Shown piece after piece: positions 17,199 through 24,772 of a DNA stretch of 64,000 nt. Made by a program: the position numbers and the translations under genes. Source of the stretch: Rhodobacter xanthinilyticus (GTDB lineage Bacteria > Pseudomonadota > Alphaproteobacteria > Rhodobacterales > Rhodobacteraceae); the NCBI RefSeq assembly GCF_001856665.1, contig NZ_CP017781.1:3302001-3366000 (forward strand), read 5' to 3'. The first letter of the stretch is position 1, and every line of letters starts with the position of its first letter. The notes beneath the pieces were generated by a model that saw only the letters and a program-made list of their open reading frames with translations, had not been told where the DNA came from and ran no database searches.

Positions 17199-18065
17199 GT
17201 GAGCAACGATAGGTCGGAGCTTCGTTGGGGGGTCGAGCAGAGGCTCGAGTTCATCGAGTTCCGCCTGTTTTGGGAGGGGCATGTGAACCGCAGCGATGTG
17301 ATGGAGCAGTTCGGGCTGTCGGTGAACCAGGCGTCATCCGACCTGAGCCGCTACATCGGCCTCGCCCCTGACAACATGGACTACGACCGCAGCCTGCGGA
17401 CCTATGTACGCCAGCCTAGCTTCAAGCCGGTGTTCGACAAGCTGGATGCCGGTCGATACCTGGCGCAACTGCGGTCGGTCGCCGACGGCATCCTCGATCA
17501 GGACGACTGCTGGATCGCTGGACTGCCCGCCTACGATTCCGCTCCCACCCCAGCGCGTGGCGTCGATCCTGCAACCCTTCGGTCCGTGGTCGATGCGATC
17601 CGCCGGTCCGAGGCGATCGAGGTGCAGTATCAGTCCCTTTCCAACCCGGAGCCTCGGTGGCGCTGGATCGCGCCGCATGCCATCGCGTTCGACGGCTTCC
17701 GCTGGCACACCCGTGCGTTCTGCTTCGGCGACGAGGTGTTCAAGGATTTCCTGCTGTCTCGGATCCTTGACATCCGTGGGTCGCGAGCGTCCCACGTTGT
17801 GGCCCAAGACGATCAGGATTGGCACACCTTCGCAACTCTGGAAATCGGCCCCCACCCTGCCCTTTCCGAGACGCAGGCCAAGGTGATCTCGCTCGACTAC
17901 GGCATGATCGGTGGCAAGGCAGAAATCAGGGTTCGACGGGCATTGCTTTACTATGCGCTCCGGCGGCTTGGACTCGACACTGACCCGGACGCTAGGCACC
18001 CCCAGGAGCAGCAGATTGTTCTGCTGAACCCTGACGCAGCCTTAGGGGACCACAAGAGGGAATAA
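17199..18065 (+). CDS. WYL-domain transcription regulator, BrxR/CapW type
   Basis: A 288-residue regulator. The N-terminal winged helix (LEFIEFRLFWEGHVNRSDVM, then QFGLSVNQASSDLSRY) matches the BrxR/CapW family closely. A WYL domain follows at ~150-200 (RWRWIAPHAIAFDGFRWHTR) and a WCX-like C-terminus completes it. Family members repress defence operons (BREX, CBASS, restriction systems) and sit just upstream of them. Here the downstream gene is a truncated hsdM, so the regulator appears to have lost its target. The GTG at 17199 is preferred over the adjacent GTG at 17196 for its spacing to GGGAG. Confidence 0.85.
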   Translation: MSNDRSELRWGVEQRLEFIEFRLFWEGHVNRSDVMEQFGLSVNQASSDLSRYIGLAPDNMDYDRSLRTYVRQPSFKPVFDKLDAGRYLAQLRSVADGILDQDDCWIAGLPAYDSAPTPARGVDPATLRSVVDAIRRSEAIEVQYQSLSNPEPRWRWIAPHAIAFDGFRWHTRAFCFGDEVFKDFLLSRILDIRGSRASHVVAQDDQDWHTFATLEIGPHPALSETQAKVISLDYGMIGGKAEIRVRRALLYYALRRLGLDTDPDARHPQEQQIVLLNPDAALGDHKRE

Positions 18066-18135
18066 CTGCACTCAGCCGGATGCAAGAACGACGCCACCAG
18101 AAGCCCCACAATACACACAGAAACGAGTTAGCACT

Positions 18136-18206
18136 TTGAACCAGGCCGCCCACAACAAGCTCATCTCTTTCATCTGGTCCATTGCAGACGACTGCCTTCG
18201 TGACGT
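18136..18206 (+). pseudogene. hsdM: Type I restriction methyltransferase HsdM, N-terminal fragment
   Basis: From a TTG at 18136 the frame reads NQAAHNKLISFIW then SIADDCLRDV, the signature opening of HsdM proteins, where YVRGKYRDV would normally follow. The frame runs into the IS21 left end at 18207. The rest of hsdM, and hsdS/hsdR, are absent from the window, so the insertion was accompanied by deletion of the neighbouring DNA. It lies 70 bp after the WYL regulator, so the two were probably one defence locus. Confidence 0.75.
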
Positions 18207-18371
18207 TGTCAACGGCGGAGTAAAATTGGGCCACGGGGCGGCGCAAAATTGGGCCACTTTGGGTTTGCGCGAGACGCGGCTGATGGGCGGCGGCCAGTCA
18301 GCCGCGCTCTCCATATAGCTTGCGGGTGACTGGCCGCCTTGGACCGTCAGGTCCAAGTCTGATACTTTGGA

Positions 18372-19136
18372 TCAGGTGTTGTCGCCGGTCTTGCGCGCGC
18401 GACTTTGCGCGAGGCGATAGCTTTCGCCGTTCATCTCGAGGATGTTGACGTGGTGGGTCAACCGGTCGAGGAGCGCGCCGGTCAGCCGCTCGGTGCCGAA
18501 GGTCTCGGTCCATTCATCGAAGGGCAGATTGCTGGTGATCAGCGTGGCACCGCGCTCGTAGCGCTGGGAGATCATCTCAAAAAGCAGCTCGGCGCCGGTC
18601 TTTGACAGGGGCACGAACCCGAGCTCGTCGATGATCAGCAGCTTGACGGCAGCCATCTGCTTCTGGACGCGCAGCAGCCGACGTTCGTCTCGCGCCTCCA
18701 TCAGCTCGTTGACCAGCGCGGCGGCGGTGGTGAAGCTGACAGACATGCCCTTCTGGCAGGCCGCCAACCCGAGGCCCAAGGCAATGTGGGTCTTGCCGGT
18801 TCCGCTGGGGCCAAGGGCGATCACGTTCTCACGCCGTTCGATCCATTCGCAGCGCGCCAGTTCCAGCACCTGCATCTTGTTCAGCTTCGGGATCGCCTTG
18901 AAGTCGAAGCTGTCGAGGCTTTTGGTGGCCGGGAACTTCGCAGCCTTGATGCGGCGCTCGACCATCCGCCGCTCGCGGTCAATGAGTTCCAGTTCAACGA
19001 GGCGCGACAGGAATTGGACATGGTCCAACCCTTCGGCGGCGCATTGGCGCGCAACCTTCTCGTGTTCCCGCAGGAAGGTGGGCAGCTTCAGCGTCTTCAG
19101 ATGGTGGGCAAGCAGGATCTTCGGAGCCTCGCTCAT
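18372..19136 (-). CDS. istB: IS21 helper ATPase IstB
   Basis: A 254-residue AAA+ ATPase with Walker A GPSGTGKTHIALGL near residues 108-121 and Walker B LLIIDELGF near 170-178. IstB selects the target and activates the IstA transposase. Its start overlaps the istA stop by 4 bp (ATGA), the usual translational coupling. Length and motifs are normal, so the element looks intact. Confidence 0.92.
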   Translation of the reverse strand: MSEAPKILLAHHLKTLKLPTFLREHEKVARQCAAEGLDHVQFLSRLVELELIDRERRMVERRIKAAKFPATKSLDSFDFKAIPKLNKMQVLELARCEWIERRENVIALGPSGTGKTHIALGLGLAACQKGMSVSFTTAAALVNELMEARDERRLLRVQKQMAAVKLLIIDELGFVPLSKTGAELLFEMISQRYERGATLITSNLPFDEWTETFGTERLTGALLDRLTHHVNILEMNGESYRLAQSRARKTGDNT

Positions 19137-20620
19137 TCCGCCGCCTCCGACATCAAGGCCATGTAGCTGGCCGCACGCGTCGTCTCGACGTTCGCCCGCG
19201 GCAGGTAGGGGTAGACATCGAGATCAAGCCTTGGGGGGCGCTTCTCGACCTGGCAAAGCACGAGGTGCTTCACGGCGTCAAAGCCGACCGCGCCCAGCTT
19301 CAGGGCCTTCTTCACGGCGGCATGCAGGTCATCCATGCCAAAGGTCTCAAGCAGCCGCAGCACCTGCACATACTCGCGGCGCCCCATCTTGAGCATGCGC
19401 GCCTCCATCAGGCGGCGCAAAGTCTGGAACTCTTCGGGCAGGTCCCATTCCGCCAGAGGCGCAGCCTGGTCCAAGGCATTGATCTTGCGCTCGATCAGCG
19501 GGAGGTAGTGAACCGGGTCGAAGATCATGTCCTCGCGATCGTAACAGCGCGGGTGTCGGGCGATCACCTCCCCGCGACAGCCGATCACGACCTCATCGAC
19601 ATAGCCGCGGATCCAGACATCCTGATGGCCATAGGCGACCGGGACCGAGTAATCGTTGGTGTCATAGCGCACGAGCGACTGCGAGCTGACCCTGCCGCTC
19701 GCTTGGTCGCAGGCGTCGAACGGGGCAGTAGGCAATGGGCGCATCGCCGCCAGATCGCGCTGCAGCCTCTCGCCGATCGTCTCCTTGTGACCCCGAAGAA
19801 TGCGCGTGAGGCGTGCGCAGCACTGCCCTTCAAGGTCGGCGTTGAAGGCGTCCCAACTGGCAAAGTGGGGGATCGGCACCATGTGGTTGCGGCGGGCGTA
19901 GCCGACCATCCCCTCGACAGCGCCCTTGTCGTTCCCCTTCCCGGGCCGACCATAGCGATCCCGAAACAGGTAATGCGACTGCAAGCCGCTGAACAGCGTG
20001 GCGCGGATGCGCGTGCCATCTGGCTGGATCTTCGAGACCAGGCAGCGGTCGTTATCGTAGAGCACCGACTGCGGCACCCCGCCGAAGAAGGCAAAGGCGC
20101 GGACATGCCCGTCTATCCAGGCCTCCGCCGTCGCCGCCGGATAGGCCCGGACGAAATAGGCATCGCTGTGCGGCAGGTCGATGACAAAGAAATGCGCCTT
20201 CTGCTCGACACCGGCGATGACGACGACCGCTTCGCCAAAATCGGCCTGAGCATGGCCCGGCGGATGGGCCAGTGGCACGAACATCTCCCGTGTCCGCCGC
20301 TCACGCTCACGCACGTAATCCTTGACGATCGTATAGCCGCCGGTGAAGCCATGCTCGGCCTGAAGCCGTTCCCATATCCGCTTGGCCGTATGACGCTGCT
20401 TGCGATGCACCGCCTTGTCGGCTTCAAGCCAGGCGTCAATGAACTCGGTGAACCCGTCCAGCTTCGGCCGCCTGATCGGCTTGTCCCGCCGGTAGCCAGG
20501 CGGCACCGAGAAGGCCAACATCTTCTCAACCGTCCCGCGCGAAATGTTGAAATGCTTCGCCGCCGCCCGCGCGCTCATGCCCTCGGCACACGCCAAGCGA
20601 ACCTTCTTGTAAAGTTCCAC
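19133..20620 (-). CDS. istA: IS21 transposase IstA
   Basis: A 495-residue DDE transposase. It has an N-terminal HTH (ARAAAKHFNISRGTVEKML) and an integrase core with QADFGEA (first Asp), LYDNDR (second Asp) and KGAVEGMVGYARR (Glu region). The C-terminal half contains the SxxxYxxN-type segment RYDTNDYSVP. It is full-length and lies upstream of istB in the usual order. Confidence 0.92.
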   Translation of the reverse strand: MELYKKVRLACAEGMSARAAAKHFNISRGTVEKMLAFSVPPGYRRDKPIRRPKLDGFTEFIDAWLEADKAVHRKQRHTAKRIWERLQAEHGFTGGYTIVKDYVRERERRTREMFVPLAHPPGHAQADFGEAVVVIAGVEQKAHFFVIDLPHSDAYFVRAYPAATAEAWIDGHVRAFAFFGGVPQSVLYDNDRCLVSKIQPDGTRIRATLFSGLQSHYLFRDRYGRPGKGNDKGAVEGMVGYARRNHMVPIPHFASWDAFNADLEGQCCARLTRILRGHKETIGERLQRDLAAMRPLPTAPFDACDQASGRVSSQSLVRYDTNDYSVPVAYGHQDVWIRGYVDEVVIGCRGEVIARHPRCYDREDMIFDPVHYLPLIERKINALDQAAPLAEWDLPEEFQTLRRLMEARMLKMGRREYVQVLRLLETFGMDDLHAAVKKALKLGAVGFDAVKHLVLCQVEKRPPRLDLDVYPYLPRANVETTRAASYMALMSEAAE

Positions 20621-20739
20621 GGTATAAATCTCCCCACCCTCCCTGCTGCCGCAAGAAGGGAAAAGTGGCAGGATTTTACTCCGCCCGCAGCGAGACGATC
20701 CCGCCGCTACCGTGGCCTAATTTTGCACCGCCGTTTCCA

Positions 20740-20837
20740 CTGCATCCGTTCCGCCCGATATCGATGCATTTCAGTTTAGCGGTCCAGGGCTTCCGTCCGA
20801 CTTCTTGCCAGTTTACGCGAATGAACGCGGCGCGTTT
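20740..20837. other. Orphan fragment between two insertion sequences
   Basis: This 98-bp stretch between the IS21 right end and the 14-bp repeat of the next IS does not resemble the missing part of hsdM. I see no gene in it. Confidence 0.4.
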
Positions 20838-20851
20838 GTGCCAAGAGGGAA
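20838..20851 (+). repeat. 14-bp direct repeat, left flank of IS3-like element
   Basis: GTGCCAAGAGGGAA directly abuts the IS left end and recurs exactly at 22279-22292 directly after the right end. It is probably a target-site duplication. Fourteen bp is long for the IS3 family (usually 3-5 bp). Confidence 0.6.
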
Positions 20852-20917
20852 TGGGCTGGTGCACGGTTTCTTGAGACAGTTCGGAGCGCTATTTCTCTCA
20901 GGAAAGGGGAGTAGAGC

Positions 20918-21319
20918 ATGGACAAGAAGATCGACGACACCTCAGGTGCGACGGAGGCCACGGCCCCGTCGGCGCGCGCCCATCACGCTGGCGACGGCGG
21001 GGCCGTGGCCGGTCCTGCCAGGCGCCTTTCGGCGAAGCGCAAACTCGTGGCGGTTCAGCGGCTCATGCGGGGTGAGAGCTTGGAGGCGGTGTCGCGGGAC
21101 CTGAACGTTCCGGTTCACCGGCTGTCCGAATGGCGCGACCGGGTGCTCATGGCGGCCGAGAGTGCGCTGAAGGAACGCGAGCGCGATGAGCGTGACGACG
21201 AGATTGCGCGGCTGCAGGCCAAGGTGGGCGAGATCACCATGGCCAACGAGTTGCTGTACGCGAAGATCGACAAGCTGGAGGGCGGCCGCCCTTTGGCCCG
21301 GCGGAGGTCGAGGACATGA
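20918..21319 (+). CDS. IS3-like OrfA, HTH protein
   Basis: A 133-residue protein with an HTH of the transposase OrfA type (SAKRKLVAVQRLMRGESLE) and a C-terminal heptad-rich segment (DDEIARLQAKVGEITM) that probably dimerises. AGGAAAGGGGAG precedes the ATG. It overlaps orfB by 4 bp (ATGA), with no A-rich slippery run, so coupling rather than frameshifting probably sets OrfB level. Confidence 0.85.
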   Translation: MDKKIDDTSGATEATAPSARAHHAGDGGAVAGPARRLSAKRKLVAVQRLMRGESLEAVSRDLNVPVHRLSEWRDRVLMAAESALKERERDERDDEIARLQAKVGEITMANELLYAKIDKLEGGRPLARRRSRT

Positions 21320-22239
21320 GCCAGGCGCACTCGATCTCCACGCACCGGCGCTACGGGACGACGCGTGTCTGCAACATCTGGGGGGTCCCCCGGGCGACGG
21401 TGTACCGGCATCGTGTTACGGGCAATGCCGCCAATGAGGCGCGGCCGCCACGTCGTCGTGGTCCGGAGGGGGCCTGCAGCGACAGCGCGCTTCTGGAGCA
21501 TATCGAGGCCATCATCGAAGCCTCGCCGTTTTCCGGGGAAGGCTACCGGAAGATATGGGCGCGGCTTCGGCATCTGGGCGTCTGTACCGCCCCCCGTCGG
21601 GTGCGGCGGGTCATGAAGGAGAACGACCTTCTGGCACCTCAGCGACCCGTCCAGCGGGATGCGCATCCCCATGACGGGACGATCGTCACTGAGCGGGTCG
21701 ATCAGGTCTGGGGCACGGACATGACCCAGACGGTCACCATCGGGGAGGGACGGGCCTACGTGTTCATCGCGGTGGATCATTGCTCGGGCGAGTTCGTCGG
21801 CACCCATGCGTCTTCAAGTGCCAGCCGGTGGGAGGCGCTGGAACCGATCCGTCAGGGCGTCACCCGGCACTTCGGCTGTATCGGGCCGGATACGGCCCTC
21901 GGCCTGATCCTGCGGCACGACCACGGATCGAACTACATGTCAGAAGACTTCCAGAGCGAGATCAAATGCTTCGGGATCACCAGTTCACCAGCTTTCGTGC
22001 GCCAGCCCGAGGGCAATGGGGTGGCCGAACGGGCCATACGCACCCTCAAGGAGCAACTGCTCTGGGTCCGCCATTTTGTGACCGTCGAAGAGCTCAGGCA
22101 TGCTTTGGCCGCCTTCGCCGCGCGATACAACGCATCATGGCTGCGGGAACGGCACGGCTACAAAACGCCCGATCAGATCAGGGCCGAACAGAAGGCCCTT
22201 GAAACCGACGCCGCCAAAGGGTTCAAAATGGCGGCATGA
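21316..22239 (+). CDS. IS3-like OrfB, DDE transposase
   Basis: A 307-residue rve-type transposase: WGTDMTQTV gives the first Asp, LRHDHGSNYMS the second and GNGVAERAIRTLKEQ the catalytic Glu. An HTH-like N-terminal part (EGYRKIWARLRHLG) precedes the core. Full-length and apparently functional. Spacing of the DDE residues fits the IS3/IS481 group. Confidence 0.9.
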   Translation: MSQAHSISTHRRYGTTRVCNIWGVPRATVYRHRVTGNAANEARPPRRRGPEGACSDSALLEHIEAIIEASPFSGEGYRKIWARLRHLGVCTAPRRVRRVMKENDLLAPQRPVQRDAHPHDGTIVTERVDQVWGTDMTQTVTIGEGRAYVFIAVDHCSGEFVGTHASSSASRWEALEPIRQGVTRHFGCIGPDTALGLILRHDHGSNYMSEDFQSEIKCFGITSSPAFVRQPEGNGVAERAIRTLKEQLLWVRHFVTVEELRHALAAFAARYNASWLRERHGYKTPDQIRAEQKALETDAAKGFKMAA

Positions 22240-22278
22240 CCAGCGCAACGCGCTGTCTCATAACCGTGCCCCGGTACA

Positions 22279-22292
22279 GTGCCAAGAGGGAA
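22279..22292 (+). repeat. 14-bp direct repeat, right flank of IS3-like element
   Basis: Exact copy of GTGCCAAGAGGGAA at 20838-20851, directly after the IS right end. Confidence 0.6.
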
Positions 22293-22372
22293 CAAGATAG
22301 TTGCTCATGGAGGAATGGCGTTAGAGGAACTGGTTGTGCCGTTTGTGAAGATAAGAATGAAGAAAGAAGAAC

Positions 22373-23089
22373 ATGCGACCGACAGCACCTCAGATAGGAT
22401 TTGACCGCTTCATCCGCCTCGAGTGGGCGAAAAAAGCGCTGGAAGTCAGGGCCGGTCTCGCTGACATCAGCGAGCTCGATGCTCTGTTGGATGAAGCCCA
22501 TTCAGGGCCTGCGGCTAGGAAGAAGACCAGAACCGTACTGAACCGCCTTTGGTTGGAGCCGCGAAAGGATCTGGAGCCTTTTGCTCAACGCGGCGTGGAA
22601 CTGTTCCAATCGGCACCATCTACCTCGCCGGCGGCCCTGACATGGGGCATGGCTATCGTGACATATCCCTTCTTCGCCAAAGTGGCCGAGATCGTTGGCA
22701 GATTGACCTCGCTTCAAGGCGACTGCACGACCGCTGAAGTGCATCGTCGGATGGCAGAAATCTATGGCGAACGTGAGGGGACCAGACGGATGACCAATAT
22801 GGTCCTTCAGTCTCAGATAGACTGGGCGCTGCTTGATCGAAGCGACAACGGCAAGACGCTAACCCGGAAGAAAGCCTGTGCGTTGGAAGGATCGGACCTC
22901 GTGCGTTGGATGACAACTGCCGTTTTGGAAGCCGTAGGTCGTCCTGTCGGACTCGGAACGCTAGAGGCCCAACCTGTGATTTATCCCTTTGGCCTCGGCG
23001 ACAATCTTGGCTTTGTCCTCTCATCTGCGTCTGATCTTGACCTGCGCGCGGATAGTGCCGGAAACCAATCTGTCTCGCTCAGAGAATAG
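22373..23089 (+). CDS. Unrecognised 238-residue helical protein in defence region
   Basis: I do not recognise the family. The protein is mostly helical, without signal peptide or membrane segment. The middle contains ARKKTRTVLNRLWL, then TWGMAIVTYPFFAKVAEIV and EGTRRMTNMVLQSQIDWALL. This order loosely recalls BrxA (DUF1819), where a similar TR-rich segment precedes a helical end, but I cannot establish homology by eye. Its lower GC at third positions differs from the neighbours and suggests transfer. It follows the IS3-like element and precedes a convergent Fic gene, so the upstream part of a former operon may have been lost. Confidence 0.6.
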   Translation: MRPTAPQIGFDRFIRLEWAKKALEVRAGLADISELDALLDEAHSGPAARKKTRTVLNRLWLEPRKDLEPFAQRGVELFQSAPSTSPAALTWGMAIVTYPFFAKVAEIVGRLTSLQGDCTTAEVHRRMAEIYGEREGTRRMTNMVLQSQIDWALLDRSDNGKTLTRKKACALEGSDLVRWMTTAVLEAVGRPVGLGTLEAQPVIYPFGLGDNLGFVLSSASDLDLRADSAGNQSVSLRE

Positions 23090-23124
23090 GCAACGCCTTT
23101 GACGCTGCCTCACTTCTACGCCAA

Positions 23125-24252
23125 TCATTGTAGCTGGTTCGACGCCCGTGGTTTCAGGTTCAACCAGTACCTCGTATGGCGTCGCTCACCGGTTCGGCTG
23201 AGCGCGCCTTTCTCGACCAGATCCTGCAGATCGCGGGTTGCGGTTGCACGTGAAGTTCCGGTGATCTTGAGATAGTTGTCGGCGCTGAGGCCGCCTTTGA
23301 AACCGCCAGGGCCTTCCCGAAACATTCGAGCGATGGCCTTGGCCTGGCGTTCGTTCAAGTGGTCTCTGTGACGATCGTAGAAGTGTGCCTTGCTGATGAA
23401 GAAGCCGACGCGGTCGAGTGTTGCCTGTTGGGCCTTCAAGACAACTTCTGCGAACCAGACGAGCCAATCGGTCACGTCGAGCGTTTTTTGATGCTGCTCG
23501 AGCTGATCGTAGTATCCCTTGCGCTCCTTCTCGATGGTGAAGGCGAGCGAGATGAGGGTCGGCTGGCCAATGTTCTGCGCCAGCGACTTTTCAGCGAGGG
23601 CGCGACCCAAGCGGCCGTTGCCGTCTTCGAATGGGTGGATACTCTCGAAATAGAGGTGGCTTAGCCCTGCGCGCGTTAGCGCTGGAAGCGGCTCTGCTCC
23701 CCCCGGCCCGGTCTTGTTGAACCAATCCGCGTATCGCTCCATCTCAGGCATGACCCGCTCCGAGGGCGGCGCTTCGAAATGGATCGTGGGCCGGTCAAGG
23801 CGGCCGGAAACGATTTGCATCGCCTCGGCGTGTTGTCGGTAGGCCCCAATGGTTTTCAACCGACGGTCATGGGACAGGAGCATCCGATGCCAGCGGTACA
23901 GTGTCTCATGGGTTAGCGGCTCTGCAAAACTGGAATAGACGTCGACCATCATTTCCGCGACGCCCTGTTCGCGCGGTTTGGCAGGGTAGCTGTCCGGATC
24001 GAGGCCCAGATGGCGGCGCAGCGAAGATTGCACACTGAGCCGATCGAGGATTTCACCCTCGATGGCGCTCGTCTGCATCGCTTCCTCGCTGAGCAGTTCG
24101 ATGCGGAGTTGCTCGCGTTCCGGCTGGCTGACATGATGGACCGCGCCGAGGATTTCTCCGGACGACAGCAGGAACGTCTGCTCAAACGGCTCCAGAGCGG
24201 AGGCGTCATACCGGAAATCCGGCCAATCAGGCAGCGTCCAGTTCCAAGCCAT
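23125..24252 (-). CDS. Fic-domain AMPylase with DUF4172 N-terminus and C-terminal winged helix
   Basis: A 375-residue Fic protein. The active-site motif is HPFEDGNGRLGRA (residues ~206-218), the canonical HPFx(D/E)GNGRxxR. The inhibitory helix motif TSAIEGE is N-terminal (~62-68), the class II arrangement in which the Glu blocks ATP. The first ~50 residues are DUF4172-like, and the last ~70 (YLKITGTSRATATRDLQDL) form a winged helix. Such proteins transfer AMP to protein hydroxyls and may bind their own promoter. The start ATG lies inside a perfect dyad, with a second copy over the -35 box, so autoregulation is likely. It is monocistronic. Confidence 0.88.
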   Translation of the reverse strand: MAWNWTLPDWPDFRYDASALEPFEQTFLLSSGEILGAVHHVSQPEREQLRIELLSEEAMQTSAIEGEILDRLSVQSSLRRHLGLDPDSYPAKPREQGVAEMMVDVYSSFAEPLTHETLYRWHRMLLSHDRRLKTIGAYRQHAEAMQIVSGRLDRPTIHFEAPPSERVMPEMERYADWFNKTGPGGAEPLPALTRAGLSHLYFESIHPFEDGNGRLGRALAEKSLAQNIGQPTLISLAFTIEKERKGYYDQLEQHQKTLDVTDWLVWFAEVVLKAQQATLDRVGFFISKAHFYDRHRDHLNERQAKAIARMFREGPGGFKGGLSADNYLKITGTSRATATRDLQDLVEKGALSRTGERRHTRYWLNLKPRASNQLQ

Positions 24253-24318
24253 GAGTTATAGACATCCTTTCTATAACTCACATCTAGACCACTTCTGAGG
24301 CATAGAAGTCAACTCTAT
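24252..24318 (-). promoter_or_regulatory. fic promoter with two copies of an ATAGA-N7-TCTAT operator
   Basis: Operator 1 has perfect 11-bp arms TGAGTTATAGA (24252-24262) and TCTATAACTCA (24270-24280) around 7 bp; it covers the ribosome binding site and the ATG. Operator 2 repeats the core: ATAGA at 24302-24306 and TCTAT at 24314-24318, also with a 7-bp gap. A -35 box TTGACT (24312-24307, minus) sits inside operator 2. The centres are 44 bp apart, about four helical turns. Confidence 0.65.
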
Positions 24319-24372
24319 CGCTCAAAGGACCTGCGCGATGGGGTGACCCACAAACCGACGCGAGGCCTTGAG

Positions 24373-24612
24373 CTATACCTTTTCAAGGTGCGTCAGACCT
24401 TGCTGACGCGGTCTGGGGGCCTTCGGATCGGCGGGGTTTTGTTCCGGCGCTTGAAAGAATGGTTCATAGCGAACGTCCGCTATGGCGCCGTCGAACCAGG
24501 CAGGCTGCACGTCACCATTGTTCCATTGGTAAAGGTAGCCAACCAGATTCTCAGATGTCTTGCAGAGGATGCGCATGATCGGTTCGCCAGTCAGGCGGGG
24601 CTTCATATTCAT
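24373..24612 (-). CDS. Small 79-residue protein of unknown function
   Basis: The reading frame starts MNMKPRLTGE with a strong AGGAGG 8 nt before the ATG, which argues for a real gene despite its size. It is soluble, rich in aromatic residues in the middle (VGYLYQWNN, PAWFDG) and basic near the end (PRPRQQG). No family is recognised. It reads in the same direction as the virC2-like gene to its right, after a 160-bp gap without a gene, and may belong to the plasmid or transfer region. Confidence 0.55.
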   Translation of the reverse strand: MNMKPRLTGEPIMRILCKTSENLVGYLYQWNNGDVQPAWFDGAIADVRYEPFFQAPEQNPADPKAPRPRQQGLTHLEKV

Positions 24613-24772
24613 AATGCGTTCCTCCTAAATGGACCTCGCAACTCGTCACTACTGAGGTCTGAAATTCCTGTTAGCTGGTGTTAGGACTAGGTTTCTGCAA
24701 CTGCAAGATGAACCGTTCCGGGTGGGCGAAAATCCACCGGCGAAATGCAAGTTATCTTTTCAGATAGGTATC

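Larger units (their letters stand above)
18207..20739 (-). mobile_element. IS21-family insertion sequence
   Basis: A 2.53-kb element encoding IstA and IstB on the minus strand. The ends match as inverted repeats: left TGTCAACGGCGG and right (complement) TGGAAACGGCGG, each followed by related AAAATT/GGCCAC motifs. Further internal copies of the GGAGTAAAAT motif are typical of IS21 multiple terminal repeats. No target duplication is seen (GTGACGT on the left, CTGCATC on the right), which points to adjacent deletion after insertion. Confidence 0.85.
20852..22278 (+). mobile_element. IS3-like insertion sequence with 14-bp flanking repeats
   Basis: A 1427-bp element with two coupled genes. The ends begin TGGGCTGGTGCACGGTT (left) and TGTACCGGGGCACGGTT (right, complement), and both continue to GAGACAG. 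Identical 14-bp repeats flank it. The DDE transposase is IS3/IS481-like. It lies 112 bp from the IS21 copy, indicating an insertion hot spot. Confidence 0.8.

Noticed and set aside
22373-23089. Firm BrxA call as part of a BREX system
   Set aside because: The resemblance is only in helix order; no brxB, brxC, pglX or pglZ is present in the window.
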